DNA of 64,000 nt from Pascua guehoae. Its lineage: Eukaryota; Basidiomycota; Tremellomycetes; Trichosporonales; Trichosporonaceae. The position numbers and the translations under genes are program-made. The DNA lies in the NCBI GenBank assembly GCA_001600415.1, contig BCJX01000001.1, forward strand, positions 2,675,532 to 2,739,531, written 5' to 3'. Numbering within the stretch: the stretch's first letter is position 1; every line of letters starts with the position of its first letter. The notes below the pieces were generated by a model. It saw nothing but the letters and a program-made list of their open reading frames with translations. It did no database searches and was not told where the DNA came from. Shown one piece after another: positions 22,395 to 32,641 of the stretch.

Positions 22395-22483
22395 TGACGA
22401 GAGTGGGATTCGAACCCACGTCCGAAGACTGCGGAGGTTGATACACCTTAACACAGCGCCTTAGACCGCTCGGCCATCTCGCC
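22395..22483 (-). tRNA. tRNA-Leu(AAG), intron-containing
   Basis: GGCGAGA/TCTCGTC acceptor, D-arm TGGCCGAGCGGTCTAAGGC, anticodon AAG in loop TTAAGG, stem CTGTG/CGCAG, long variable arm with TCTTCGGA, T-loop TTCGAAT. Intron of about 11 nt after position 37. Confidence 0.85.
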
Positions 22484-22895
22484 GAACACGAAGTCTTCTT
22501 CGTTGTGCTGGGTGCTTTCGGAGGGGCATCTGTATCTGGTTCTTGTGCTGGCAACTGTGTTAAGCGCGTCAGCAGACAAAGAGGTCCAAGTACGTCAGCA
22601 GATGCGTGGGCAGTGTCAAAGCGTGTGCAACTATGCTTCATCCTTGTTGTGCTTGGCTCTTTTGTTGCTTGCTCATCAGCTGTGCAGATAACAGCACGAA
22701 TGGTCGGCAAAGGTCGGAAATCACCGACATGTGATGTCAGGTGCTGGCAAGCAACCGCCGCTGATACATCAACCGGCGGCTACCTGGACAGGTCGATGGT
22801 GCTACATCCTTCTCACGCAAGACTCTTAACAACACCGTCTCAAGAAGACTGGTCAAGAACACTCATTCCAGTAGCTCCTCTGCGAACGAATCACC
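22484..22895. other. Intergenic region before the SDR gene
   Basis: No gene supported; contains the promoter and leader of the epimerase-like gene. Confidence 0.5.
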
Positions 22896-24484
22896 ATGAC
22901 CAACGTTCTATTCACCGGCGTCACAGGCTACATGTAAGCCCACCCTTTGTGTGCGTCGTTTGACAATAGTGGTGGCACCGTCCTGCACATGTTCGCTGCC
23001 GACGCGAGCAAGTACTCGCCAGCCAGGCTCTTCTGCCTCGTGCGCAGCGATACGGCTGCGGCCAAGGTTCAAGAGATGGGCGCGACTGCAGTTGTTGGTG
23101 ACCTGGATAACCAGGCTGTGCTGGAGAAGATCATTCTGGACAACAAGAGTGAGTGGACACTTTACACCCTTTGAACTCGGCTAAAGGGCATGCCCATGCT
23201 GATCCCAGTCACCACCATTGTGCACATGGCAGACACGACCAATTGGGTCAGGCAGAGCTACCTACTTAACGCACTGTCAAAGGTGGAGAGCAGTGTCCCC
23301 AAGCACTACATTACGGTTTGTCTCTCGTATTCGTACGGGTGTATCATTCAAGTTGACATCAGATCGCTGGCGCAAACTCGTTTGGTCCGGCCACAGGCTG
23401 GCCGCGGGATGATGCCGTTAATGACCTAGAGGACTTGTACGCCCAGGAGCTCGCGTGCCCTGTCCAGTACGAGCGGAGAACCGTGGACATGAATATTCAC
23501 AATTTTGCCGGCGAGCATGGGATTGCAAGTTACATTGTGTTCGCACCCATGGTTTGTGAGTGTTGGTGAGCTGGGAGTTGAGAAGGGAGGAGGTGCGATA
23601 TTGTGTGGGTCGAGTGCAGACCCGCGTTACCCGGAGTGGGGACGGACTTATGATGATGACGGAGACGCTGGCTACCGAGGGCCGGGGTTTGCCATGAGAA
23701 GTGAGGGAAGAGTAGAGATGCCCTGCTCTAGCGAGTAGCTCATGAGTAAGACGGGGTGTGAATAAGGCGAAGACCCGGGTCTTAAGGGGTCCGATGGTCG
23801 CTGGCGCAGTGGGATAGTAAAGGGAGCGATGAAATTTACTACTCCAGAGAGAAGAACTAACAGCCAGACGGGCTCGGCCGTGGGTTCGCCCACACGACTT
23901 CGATTCAAGTCCCAGGCATCGTACGGGCAGCATACTGCAACAAAGCAGCACACTACACGCTCCCGGCCGAGGATGTGAGATGTTCCGTTGAACGCCTACT
24001 ACTCAGATCTAACACGCAGGGATGGTCCATCGTTCATGTCGAGGACATTTCCGATCTCTTCCTCACGCTCCTCCACCGTTCGCTGTCATCCCAACCCGCG
24101 CCCTCGGGCAAGGAGGGCGGATACTACTTCGCGGCCGCTGGATTCTGCTCCTGGAAGGCGCTTGCCGACGTGACTGCTCAGTTTATGCACAAGCGGGGAC
24201 TTGTCGATTCGCCCGTCTCGTCGCCCTGGCCGGGACTGCCGGACCGCACGTTTGCCGCAGAGTCGCTCAACTGCTCGCCCGGGTATGTGTCACACATTTT
24301 TGGCGGGCTCGTGCGGCTCCACGGCCAGCGCGGGGTTACGATCGGGTGGGCACCACAGTACGACGAGGAATACTTTTTTACCCAGTTTGAAAAGGAGATT
24401 GAACCTCTCGAAAAGAATGGGTTTGCGTTCGAGGCCAAGAAGATTCTCAAGCATGACGAGCTGCATGGCGAACAGAAACACTAG
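22896..24484 (+). CDS. NAD(P)-dependent extended-SDR/epimerase-like enzyme
   Basis: Six exons: 22896-22933, 22970-23148, 23209-23315, 23363-23555, 23868-23974, 24020-24484; 362 residues. The N-terminus TGVTGYIGG (7-15) is the dinucleotide-binding GxxGxxG turn, followed by VRSDTAAAKVQ and VVGDLDN as in extended SDRs and NmrA-like proteins. VHMADTTNW and HYIT.IAGANSFGPATGWP fall where the catalytic and nicotinamide-contact region is expected. SIVHVEDISDLFL is the conserved VHVDDLA-type motif of epimerases. The junctions at 23555/23868 and 23974/24020 were chosen because they produce MVYGLGRGF and AEDGWSIVHVED, both family-like. Substrate unknown; sugar nucleotide, flavonoid-like or aldehyde reduction are all possible. 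Confidence 0.8.
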
Positions 24485-24671
24485 TTGAGCCTCTTGGCAT
24501 ACTATATGTGGTCTTCGTGCTTCTGAATGGGGATTGTTGTGCTGGGTAAATAATAAACGATAGTTTGTGCAACGCAGTTGTCTGGATGTTGTCATTTTTT
24601 GCAGGGCCGGGCAACAGAAGTTCTCCCCAGCGGTCGGTCCACGTAGAACATGCAAAAAGAGTGTTTAGGCG

Positions 24672-24753
24672 TGACTGCACGCTGAATCGAACAGCGGTCT
24701 CTTCGGATTTGTATCACCACAACGAAGCGTACTAACCACTATACTATGCAATC
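24672..24753 (-). tRNA. tRNA-His(GTG), intron-containing
   Basis: GATTGCA/TGCAGTC acceptor, D-arm TAGTATAGTGGTTAGTAC typical of tRNA-His, anticodon GTG in loop TTGTGG, stem CTTCG/CGAAG, T-loop TTCGATT, intron of about 10 nt. Confidence 0.85.
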
Positions 24754-24909
24754 CTCACACAATGTAAACAACAGACAGCAGGGACACTCACGTGACTGAT
24801 GACGTAGCGACAACCACTAGCGCGTGAGTCACCTCATGGTGCACACACCATACACACCATCTGATCGCGCACAACATCTCTCCACTTTGCTCATTCACAA
24901 GCACCAGCC

Positions 24910-26214
24910 ATGACTGGTGACCAAGCGGGAACTCAGGCTCTTCAGGTGCACTCGTCGTACGGTGCCGCGTGCGCTGGTGTTACTGGCAGCGCCTACTCGT
25001 CAAGCCCGCACGGCACCATCACCCAATGTGGGGAGAACATCGACGTGCTAGTCCCTGACACGGGCCTCGAGCTCGGCTCCGCTGCTGAACGAAGCGCTGC
25101 GCGTGACCAACTCGGCAAAGTACTCGATGACGCTCTTGCCCGTGCTCCTTCCTCGATCTCAGTAGGGTGTTGGGCACCGACATCACCAGCGGCACGGTGG
25201 ATTGCGGCCGCCGCACTCGGACGCGGCATGCAGTGGGGATGGGAGGCAGGGTGGATGTCGCGTACTGCCCCCTTTAACGATAATGTGGGCACCCCTCCGG
25301 GTATCGAGATCCGCACTATCGAGGGTGTGCCCAATGGCCACAAGGACATACCGTACGTCGATGAGGCTTGGGAGCGGACTCTCGCGGCCAAGGATACGAT
25401 CTCCCTCGGTGCCTTTGATGTGAGCAAGGACGGCTCCACGGCAGCGGACGAGGCCCAACAACGAACACAGAGTGGTGATAAATTCATCGGCACTATCACG
25501 GTCCACTTTGACCACGACAGAGCCATGCTCTTCAACCTCGGTGTCGCTGAGACGCACCGCCGCCGTGGCATCGGCCGCGCTCTCGTCGCTGCTGCGCTAC
25601 GTACGGCGGCCGACCGTGGCACCAACGAGGTACTCGTCAATGCCACAAACGAGGGCGCGAGCACATATACCAAGCTCGGGTTCAAGGATCAAGGGAAGGG
25701 ACAGACGTGGTGGCGTGTGCCTCGGACTGAGAGTGACCACCAACAAACAGCTCCTCCATCGAGCGAACGAGAGCTAGCGGAGGCAGTGGCCGAGGACGAC
25801 GTGGATCGGCTCGCAACCCTCAACCTGGGCGCGCTCGACCGGCGTTTACCCTGTCGCATGACGCCGGTCCAACTCGGCGCACAAATGCGGAGCCCGAGAG
25901 CTGTCTGCTTCCTCGTTGCCAATGGAGCCGAACTGGACGTTCTCAGCGCGTGGGAACTGGGATGGACGGACGACGCGCGTGAGGCAATTGAACGAGCTGA
26001 GGCTGCGGGTAAACTAGACGAGCTGAACGAGGACGGCTCCGCCCTCCTCCATGTCGCCGTACAGAAGGACGACCCCGAGCTCATCGGTCTACTTTTGGCA
26101 GCTGGCGCAGATCAAGAGGTCAAGGACGGGAATTATGGGAGTACTCCAGCTCGGTGGGCAGATGTGCTGGGCTCGACAAAGGCCAAGCGCGCGCTAGAAG
26201 GCCATGCGGTGTGA
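24910..26214 (+). CDS. GNAT N-acetyltransferase fused to ankyrin repeats
   Basis: Intronless gene for 434 residues. Residues ~130-270 make a GNAT domain; motif A is FNLGVAETHRRRGIGRALV (208-226), with the acetyl-CoA pyrophosphate loop R-R-G-I-G at 218-222, and motif B includes NATNEGASTYTKLGF (244-258). Residues ~293-430 contain ankyrin-type helices, clearest in GSALLHVAVQKDDPELIGLL and GADQEVKDGNYGSTPARWA. The first ~125 residues are related to no domain I recognise. Ankyrin repeats probably recruit a partner or substrate protein. Acceptor unknown. Neighbouring tRNA-His upstream and the intronless endonuclease V downstream. Absence of introns contrasts with most genes in the window. Confidence 0.8.
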   Translation: MTGDQAGTQALQVHSSYGAACAGVTGSAYSSSPHGTITQCGENIDVLVPDTGLELGSAAERSAARDQLGKVLDDALARAPSSISVGCWAPTSPAARWIAAAALGRGMQWGWEAGWMSRTAPFNDNVGTPPGIEIRTIEGVPNGHKDIPYVDEAWERTLAAKDTISLGAFDVSKDGSTAADEAQQRTQSGDKFIGTITVHFDHDRAMLFNLGVAETHRRRGIGRALVAAALRTAADRGTNEVLVNATNEGASTYTKLGFKDQGKGQTWWRVPRTESDHQQTAPPSSERELAEAVAEDDVDRLATLNLGALDRRLPCRMTPVQLGAQMRSPRAVCFLVANGAELDVLSAWELGWTDDAREAIERAEAAGKLDELNEDGSALLHVAVQKDDPELIGLLLAAGADQEVKDGNYGSTPARWADVLGSTKAKRALEGHAV

Positions 26215-26569
26215 TGCGTCATCAGCCAGTAGCACGCTATCGGCCTCTTCCGCGACCAATGAATCCTTGTTGCACCACACGTACCCAGCCCCAGATACTT
26301 GTCGATCTGCCCAATATCACATAGTTTGAGAACGTCCGTTCCTATGCCGTGGATACTCATCCAGCCGGGGCACAGGCTTTCTTGCTTTCGACGACGATGA
26401 CAGAAATTGTACTACTCTGAAACGTTGGTCGGAGTCCCACATGTGTCACGTGTATGGCCAAGTGTGGAGGTGACGAGTCGTGACATCAGCGCGTCGCGAC
26501 GAGTCGAACCGCAAGACCGCTGTATAACCGTCGTCGGCTGCTCCATCATTCACTGTTACAACTGACCAT
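26215..26569. other. Short intergenic region
   Basis: No gene seen; contains the leader of the endonuclease V gene, whose ATG follows ACTGACCAT at 26570. Confidence 0.5.
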
Positions 26570-27376
26570 ATGACCATGCCTCGCCATATTCCATACAGCG
26601 CCACGCGCGCCCGTGCAGCCGAGCACCACGACATTGCCGCCGCCGAGGCAGAGCAGCGCTCGCTCGCCGCACGCGTGCACCTCGCAACGGAGCCGATACC
26701 GACGCCGCGCACCGTCGTGGGGCTGGACATCTCGTACACCGTGGGCTCGGACCGCGTCGTCGTCGCCGCCGTGGTTGTAGACTTTGCCACGGGTGAAGTT
26801 CTAGAAGAAGCGACCTTGGAAGGCACCGCGACGTTCCCGTACGTCCCGGGCCTGCTTGCGTTCCGCGAAGTGCCCCTCCTTCTGCGTGTCCTGGCGTGCC
26901 TCAAGACGGATCCCGATCTTCTCCTGTGCGATGGGCAGGGTCTGGCGCACCCCGCACGCTGTGGACTTGCGTCCCACCTCGGCGTCCTTCTCGACAAGCC
27001 GTCGATCGGGAGTGCAAAGGCGCACTACGTCGGTGCGTACGACGAGCCGGGGCCAAAACGTGGCGACCGCGCGCCTCTTGTCGACAACGGCGAGACTGTA
27101 GGTTACGTCCTCCGCACGCAAGATGGCGTGAAGCCTATATATGTTTCGCCAGGACACAAGATTGGATTCGACCAAGCGGCAGATATCGTCCTCCATCTCA
27201 GCCCAAAACACCGCGTGCCAAATCCAGTCCGCTTCGCCGACCAGGTCTCGCGGCGAGTGCTCCGTGAGCAGCCGCCCCCAGGTCAAGATTTGACCAGTCA
27301 TCCTGTCTCTGCTATCACTGGCAAGGGCGGAGATCGTGGTGGAGGAGACGGAGCAGCCGCCGAAGCACCCGAATAG
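26570..27376 (+). CDS. Endonuclease V (deoxyinosine/inosine 3' endonuclease)
   Basis: Intronless gene for 268 residues; an in-frame ATG at 26576 would shorten it by two. EndoV cleaves at the second phosphodiester 3' of inosine in DNA or RNA. Metal-site residues are Asp53 (GLDISY), Glu100 (GLLAFRE) and Asp121 (DGQGLAHP), with Lys150 (SIGSAKAH). The PYVP wedge that separates strands is at 90-93. The DGQG-HP, GLASHLGV and DGVKPIYVSPGH blocks resemble bacterial Nfi more than the metazoan form, which reads DGNG-HH and GVACHLGV there. The C-terminal ~35 residues are Gly/Ala-rich and probably disordered. A bacterial origin is possible. Confidence 0.9.
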   Translation: MTMPRHIPYSATRARAAEHHDIAAAEAEQRSLAARVHLATEPIPTPRTVVGLDISYTVGSDRVVVAAVVVDFATGEVLEEATLEGTATFPYVPGLLAFREVPLLLRVLACLKTDPDLLLCDGQGLAHPARCGLASHLGVLLDKPSIGSAKAHYVGAYDEPGPKRGDRAPLVDNGETVGYVLRTQDGVKPIYVSPGHKIGFDQAADIVLHLSPKHRVPNPVRFADQVSRRVLREQPPPGQDLTSHPVSAITGKGGDRGGGDGAAAEAPE

Positions 27377-27939
27377 GCGCGCTATGAGGACGTTGGTAGG
27401 TCGCAGTCGCAACCCAGTCTCATTCTTACCGTTTCTAGCGCCGTCTTAAAGGACGATCCCCATCATTACCCATCATTAACCTATCGATATGCTGGCAATC
27501 CCAATACGGGCCTCGTGGACATTAGACATCCCACAGTATCGCCTCGATATAGACCTCATTCTCATGGTCATCACTGCGATTGCGTCTCAGAGCTCAGGCC
27601 CAGTGACTGGGGCTACTAGTACTTTAATTGCATTGATATCTTACGGCGATGCAGTGTCTCCGGTCAATATCTGCAGCGCCTCTCACCAATATGTTTCAGC
27701 TCCATTTGGCTTTAGCGGACATAGCACACCGTCATGAGCAGGGTTGGGAGTAAGGCATGGGCATCCGATTCGAGGTGTATGAAGAGTAGAACGCGATTAC
27801 TAAGAGCGCGTCACTCGCTCTAGTGTCCAGTGCCCCGCCCACCTGTCGCAACAGGATATCACAAACGGCATTTCTCGAACGAGCTTCGAGCAATCACCCA
27901 TAGTTTACCCAAGGGCCACCCGTAAAAATCCAAAAAGTG
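27377..27939. other. Intergenic region, no gene seen
   Basis: AT-richer stretch between endonuclease V and tRNA-Ala(CGC); only short frames, none supported. Confidence 0.5.
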
Positions 27940-28038
27940 TGGACGAGTTAGGAATCGAACCAAAGACCTCGACAATTAGTGCGCAGGATGTGACCACATC
28001 TTGCGAATGTCGCGCTCTACCAACTGAGCTACACGCCC
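27940..28038 (-). tRNA. tRNA-Ala(CGC), intron-containing
   Basis: GGGCGTG/CTCGTCC acceptor with one mismatch, D-arm TAGCTCAGTTGGTAGAGC, anticodon CGC in loop TTCGCA, stem CGACA/TGTCG, T-loop TTCGATT. Intron of about 27 nt, longer than in the AGC isoacceptor at 44596-44682. Confidence 0.85.
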
Positions 28039-28215
28039 GTACACATGTGCCGGTAGGAGCGGTCAGTCAACATCAGCCCTGAATCGTACTCTCCAGTTCA
28101 TGCATCGGTCCGCGTGATATCTGATCTCCAAGGGCCTTGGATTGCTGCCTCGGAGGCGCAACCGCTGCTGCTGTAGAGAGCTTTCAGAGAGCTTTCAGAA
28201 ACCCACTAACACCAT

Positions 28216-28308
28216 GGTCGCTTAGCTCAGCTGGTTAGAGCATTGTACTAATAACAAGACTGTTACTAGTGTATGCAAAGGTCGGCAGTTCGATCCTGTC
28301 AGTGATCA
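28216..28308 (+). tRNA. tRNA-Ile(AAT), second identical copy
   Basis: Same 93 bases, intron included, as 9148-9240; the two bases upstream (AT) and the trailing T/C-rich terminator context also agree. Confidence 0.9.
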
Positions 28309-28614
28309 TTTCTTTTTAAGCTATGCGTGTGTAAGAGGTGTAACGTTGGGAGAAGGCCAGGAGGAGTTTGGAGGCCACGCCGATGCAGGTCGAAGCCAAA
28401 TGTGGCAGGCACTTGCGGCGCTTCATTGGGCGATGTGCCGCACGCCGCACCATCTTCCCCTCTTCCTGGACAGTATTCGGTTGACAAGTCGTGTTGAGCA
28501 AGTCTCACGAATATTACATTAGTCCGACCTCTTCCTGCTGAATCTCACAACACCCTGGAGAAGGAAACGGGGCGGGGGAGGGAGCCGAACAGCGCGCCGT
28601 CCCTCTTAGCAACG

Positions 28615-28696
28615 TCCTCGCTAGTATATCGGTTAGTATAATCGCCTTTCAGTAGAAAGAACGCGATAGGGCAGGGTTCAACTCCCTGGCGGGGAA
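28615..28696 (+). tRNA. tRNA-Glu(TTC), intron-containing
   Basis: TCCTCGC/GCGGGGA acceptor, D-arm TAGTATATCGGTTAGTAT, anticodon TTC in loop CTTTCA, stem ATCGC/GCGAT, T-arm CAGGG TTCAACT CCCTG. Intron of about 10 nt. Followed by a TTTTT-type terminator (28700). Confidence 0.85.
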
Positions 28697-28909
28697 TCGT
28701 TTTTGCCTTGGGGTGCAATGCATGTACTGTAAGTTTGCAATGGCAATGGTGGATGTGGAAGGTGTTGGTGCTTCGGGTCGTGGTGGGTTGGGTAGGATCA
28801 CGTGACCTGGCTCAACGGGAGGGTCTCGCCTGGTGGGTCGATCCGCTCGACTGTTCCCACTTTGCCATTGCTCTGGTATCAACAACATTGCTATCAACAC
28901 ATTGGCGTC

Positions 28910-29797
28910 ATGTTATACCGTACGCAACTTCTCAAGGATGACCAGGTCCGCTACAACGTACACCTCGCCCACCTGCAACAGTACGACTTTTCGCAAGGCG
29001 CGACAAGGCGCGAATTTTACCGGTTCATGGGGGCAGTGGTAGGTTTATCGTCGTCGCTACTGATGGGTCTTGTTGTGCTCAAACTGAACGTATTTCAGGA
29101 GCGCTGCGAGTGGAAGCAATCCGCCTACTTTCTGAAGAAGTACCGGCCACTCTTTGAAGCGGCGGTCCCGGCGTGGAAAGCGACGGGCGACTTTCGGCGG
29201 CGCGGCCCAGGGCACGGCAAAACTGGAATCGTTGCGACAAGAGGCGTGGACGACATGACGGAAGGCGAAGAAGATGAGGTGAGTTAAAAGCGGATGGACG
29301 ACTGCTTACCCCGCAAGTCTGCAGAGTCTGAGGACGAGCCCCGTCCTGGTCCAAGTCGGCTTCGTGCAGGAGCAGCACAAGCGCGTAAACGGTCGCGACA
29401 GATGTTCTTGGATGTGGATGTCAAGCTCGAGGCTGCGGATACAGGCCTGCCGACACCGAGCGCCGACCATGAAGATCGCCGCCCAGCCCTCCTCATACCT
29501 GACGACGTGCTCGTCGTAGCCTCGAGCGAGAATGATGAGCCGCCAATACCCGCACCGGAACGGCTGATCAAGCGCCCACGCAGGTCGGCAGCCGAACGTG
29601 ATACATCGGTACATGGCGCCCTACCCCAGCCACTCATCCCCAGCGCCCACACCTCTCGCACATGCGCAAAGTACGGGTCCCTCTCCCGTGACCAACTCCT
29701 TGTCGTCCTCGCTGAGCGTGATAGCGAGATTGCCGGCCTCAGGAATGACCTCATTGCGAGCCAGCGCCGCGTTATCGAGATGCTCGACCAGCGCTAG
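28910..29797 (+). CDS. Orphan protein with C-terminal coiled coil
   Basis: Exons 28910-29038, 29099-29278 and 29318-29797 give 262 residues. I recognise no family. The N-terminus is basic and helical (LYRTQLLKDDQVRYNV); the middle is acidic and Pro-rich, with a cluster KRPRRS that may direct nuclear import; the last ~40 residues, ending in SQRRVIEMLDQR, have a leucine/heptad pattern. The first intron is 60 nt, a multiple of three without stop codons, so retention would add 20 residues forming a hydrophobic segment. The second intron contains an in-frame stop and uses the CGCAAG acceptor at 29317, since the nearby TGCAG would shift the frame. The start ATG is followed by no closer alternative. 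Confidence 0.55.
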
Positions 29798-30350
29798 CTG
29801 CCATGGAGATGACAAGCGCCCCGCCAGCTGGCTGAGGTAATGGCATCTCATTGCTGGCTCCCCTTCCAACTCATGGCCTGGTATTCACAACGTTCACCTC
29901 GTCCATCTTGCCTTGTTTGTCCCTCGTGTGAAACCCCATGTCGGAGACCGCAGTACGACATCAGCCGTTGCCACTACGCCCAGTTGAACTCACTCGTTGC
30001 CTACCTTCTATCTACGAGGCCGCCAACCAATCGACTGTCACCACACCCTAACTCTCAACACCCAGGCGCCACTCGCACTTCTGTCAGGGCAACAAGAACC
30101 TACTGCATTGTATCTTCCCTGCACGGTCAGATCGTCGCCCTTACGTCAGTACTCCGCTGATCAGAGCGTGCCCGCGCACATTACGGGGTCGCTCCTTTCC
30201 TGCTCCTTTCCTGGTGCATCCTTTTAATCAGATATCTCATCACCAATCTAATCTCGGTAGCCCAAACGTTACACAAATGGGGGCGAACCCATGCATTATA
30301 TTCCCTGGACGTGTATATTGCGCCACGGAATTCTAAAGCCATCCTCCCCT
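29798..30350. other. Convergent intergenic region
   Basis: 3' sides of the orphan gene and the siderophore transporter; no gene seen. Confidence 0.5.
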
Positions 30351-32641
30351 CTACGCGCGGCCATCGCGGTCCTTGTCCTTCTTCTCGTCGGGGTACGTGG
30401 GCGCAGGCACGCTGATGTCAGAGTCCGAGTCCGACTCGTCGACAAGGTTCTTCTTGTCCTCGAGCTTGACGTTGTCCATCATGAGGGCGAGGGGAATGAG
30501 GACGGCAGCAATGCCCACACCGATGATACACAGAATCTTCTGGATGTCACGGTACGCGAAGACGATGGCTTCACGCGCTGGCGATCCCGGCGGGTTCGCC
30601 TTGACGAACGTAAGGGGGCTCTTGTACACGGCCGTGGCGACCTTCTGGGCGTCGGGAATACCGGCTGCCTCGAGGGCACGGAAGAGCTTGCCGGGCATCA
30701 TGTTGGTCCAAATCGCGCCCGAGATGGCAGCGGCGATACCTCCGCCTGCCTGAGAGCTATTCGTCAGCCTAGTCCATGTGGAAGGCCGGTAGGTAATGGA
30801 GGAGGCAGGTCTACTCACCCAACAGCCCAGCACGAGGTGACGAGGAGAGCGTGCTCATGGCTGAGCTTTGCCTGCATGGCAACGAGGGCGGGGTGCGAGC
30901 TCATACCGGCTGCGACGCATCAGCATTGATGGATAAATATTGGAAGGCATGTGCCGCCCGACTCACTGCCAATACCGTCGAGCAGCTCGCCTGCAATGAG
31001 ACCAGCAAGCTGGGAGCGCGAGTAACCACCGCGGAAGTGGATGAGCATGCCCTGTGCGACGACCATAATGCAGACACCGGCGACGACGAGAGGCTTGACA
31101 AGGCGGAAGCGGCGGATGATAAAGGCGACGAAGATGACAGTCAAGCTCGACGCAAAGCCCTCAAGAGAGTTGATGCGCGTGGCACCCTCAACCGACCTGG
31201 AGGTTAGGCACGTTGGACAGATGGACACGTCGGAAGCACTTACTGGTTAAACGAGACGACCAGGGTGTAGTACAGGTACGAGTCACGGGTGGACGAACCG
31301 ATGGCCTTGATGAAGCTCATGAGGAGGATGACTACGACGTGGCGGTCCTTCATGAGGTGGATTGGGAAGATGGGGTGGCGAGCAAACTTCCACTCCCAGA
31401 TGGCAAAGGCCGGGAGACAGAGAACGCCGACGACGAGCGGGACAATGACATTGGCGGTGGCCCACTTGGCGGCAGACCCACCACCGAGCGTCAAGGGAAG
31501 AAGGATGAGGGCCAAGGCAGCAGCGAGGAGGGCGAGGCCGACAAAGTCAACGACCCAGAACATGTGCACCCAGCCCTCCTTGCTGGTGATAATCTGCCAC
31601 GTCGAAGGAATGTCGTCCAGCTTGCCCTGCCTGCGAGCCTTGAACTGGCCGCGGTAGACGACAGCCACCAAACCCAGGCCGCACACGGGGGCAATGATGC
31701 TCCACATGCCCGCACCCCAGCGCCATCCAACACCCTCCACCATCTCCTCGGCGATAACACCCGACGCCCAGACGTTGATGACGCTAGGGAAGATGCTGTG
31801 GGTTAGTAGATTTCAAAGGTTGTCCGACTGTGCTCAAAATACTCACAAAACGAATTGAAGGAACAGGCGGTTACGAAGTGTCGTCGTGTCGATACTCAGG
31901 GCATAGTTGAGGACTGGTGTAAGCCGGAGGTCGAGGCTGTGGTACGGCTGTCGCACTCACTGTTGCCAGCAACATGACCGAGGGTGTAGAGGAGGAAACC
32001 AGGAAGGTATTGACCCAGCCCACTGGCGGTCGCAACCAGGACGGGACCAACAATCCAGAATACAATGGTTGTGTTGAGCATGAAGGTGCGCCCAATGTAG
32101 TCCGACATCTTGGCAGTAATGGGGAGTGTGGATGCGGTGAGGACCTGGCGGACTGTGCGCACCATGGCGGCCTGGCCAGTGACACCCCACTCGTTGAGGG
32201 CGATCGACTGGTAGGTGCCCATGAGTCCTGCTGCAAGCCTGTAAGGTTATTTTTTGAGGCACAAAACGAGGTTTGGAAGGTTGTCTTTCAAGTGACGTAC
32301 ATGCGAGCATCTGGCTGTCAGCATGGTCGACCATTGGACGTCAACTCGAACATAGCATCGAGGGGTAGCAGTGCTGCGTTGCCCCCCAGGGTGCCTGAAT
32401 CCAACTCACAGGTCATGATGACCAGGGCGCCAAAGAACCACATCTTGTCGATCTTGGTGAAGACGCTGATGATGGCCTCGATACGACGCACACCGGGAGA
32501 CTTGCGGTCGATGGCCATGAGGCTCATGTTGTCGCCATCCATCATGGCCGCCTGGGCCGCCTGACTGTTGTAGTCGCGGTCGGGAGTGGGGTCGGCGGTT
32601 GCGCCAGTGCGGCCGCGGCCGTTGTCGACGTTGTGGTCCAT
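30351..32641 (-). CDS. Siderophore-iron transporter, SIT/ARN family (MFS)
   Basis: Eight exons, read from 32641 downwards: 32410-32641, 32301-32310, 31961-32238, 31847-31913, 31244-31795, 30967-31196, 30819-30909, 30351-30756; 621 residues. Predicted proton-driven importer of ferric siderophores with 14 membrane helices. Family features include the acidic N-terminal tail before VFTKIDKMWFF, GTYQSIALNEWG, the HVAGNILNYALS segment after helix 4, VYRGQFKARRQGKL in the central loop, and HEHALLVTSCWAVG...GAIWTNMMPGKLF near the end. The second exon has only 10 nt, supplying YARM between helices. The C-terminal tail is acidic with DSDSDIS repeats. An ATCTGATAA motif at 33196 suggests iron-responsive GATA repression. 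Confidence 0.85.

Noticed and set aside
23976..24019. Reading the SDR gene straight through from an ATG at 23975-24019
   Set aside because: That frame gives a poor N-terminus; splicing 23974 to 24020 restores the VHVED motif within a full-length enzyme.
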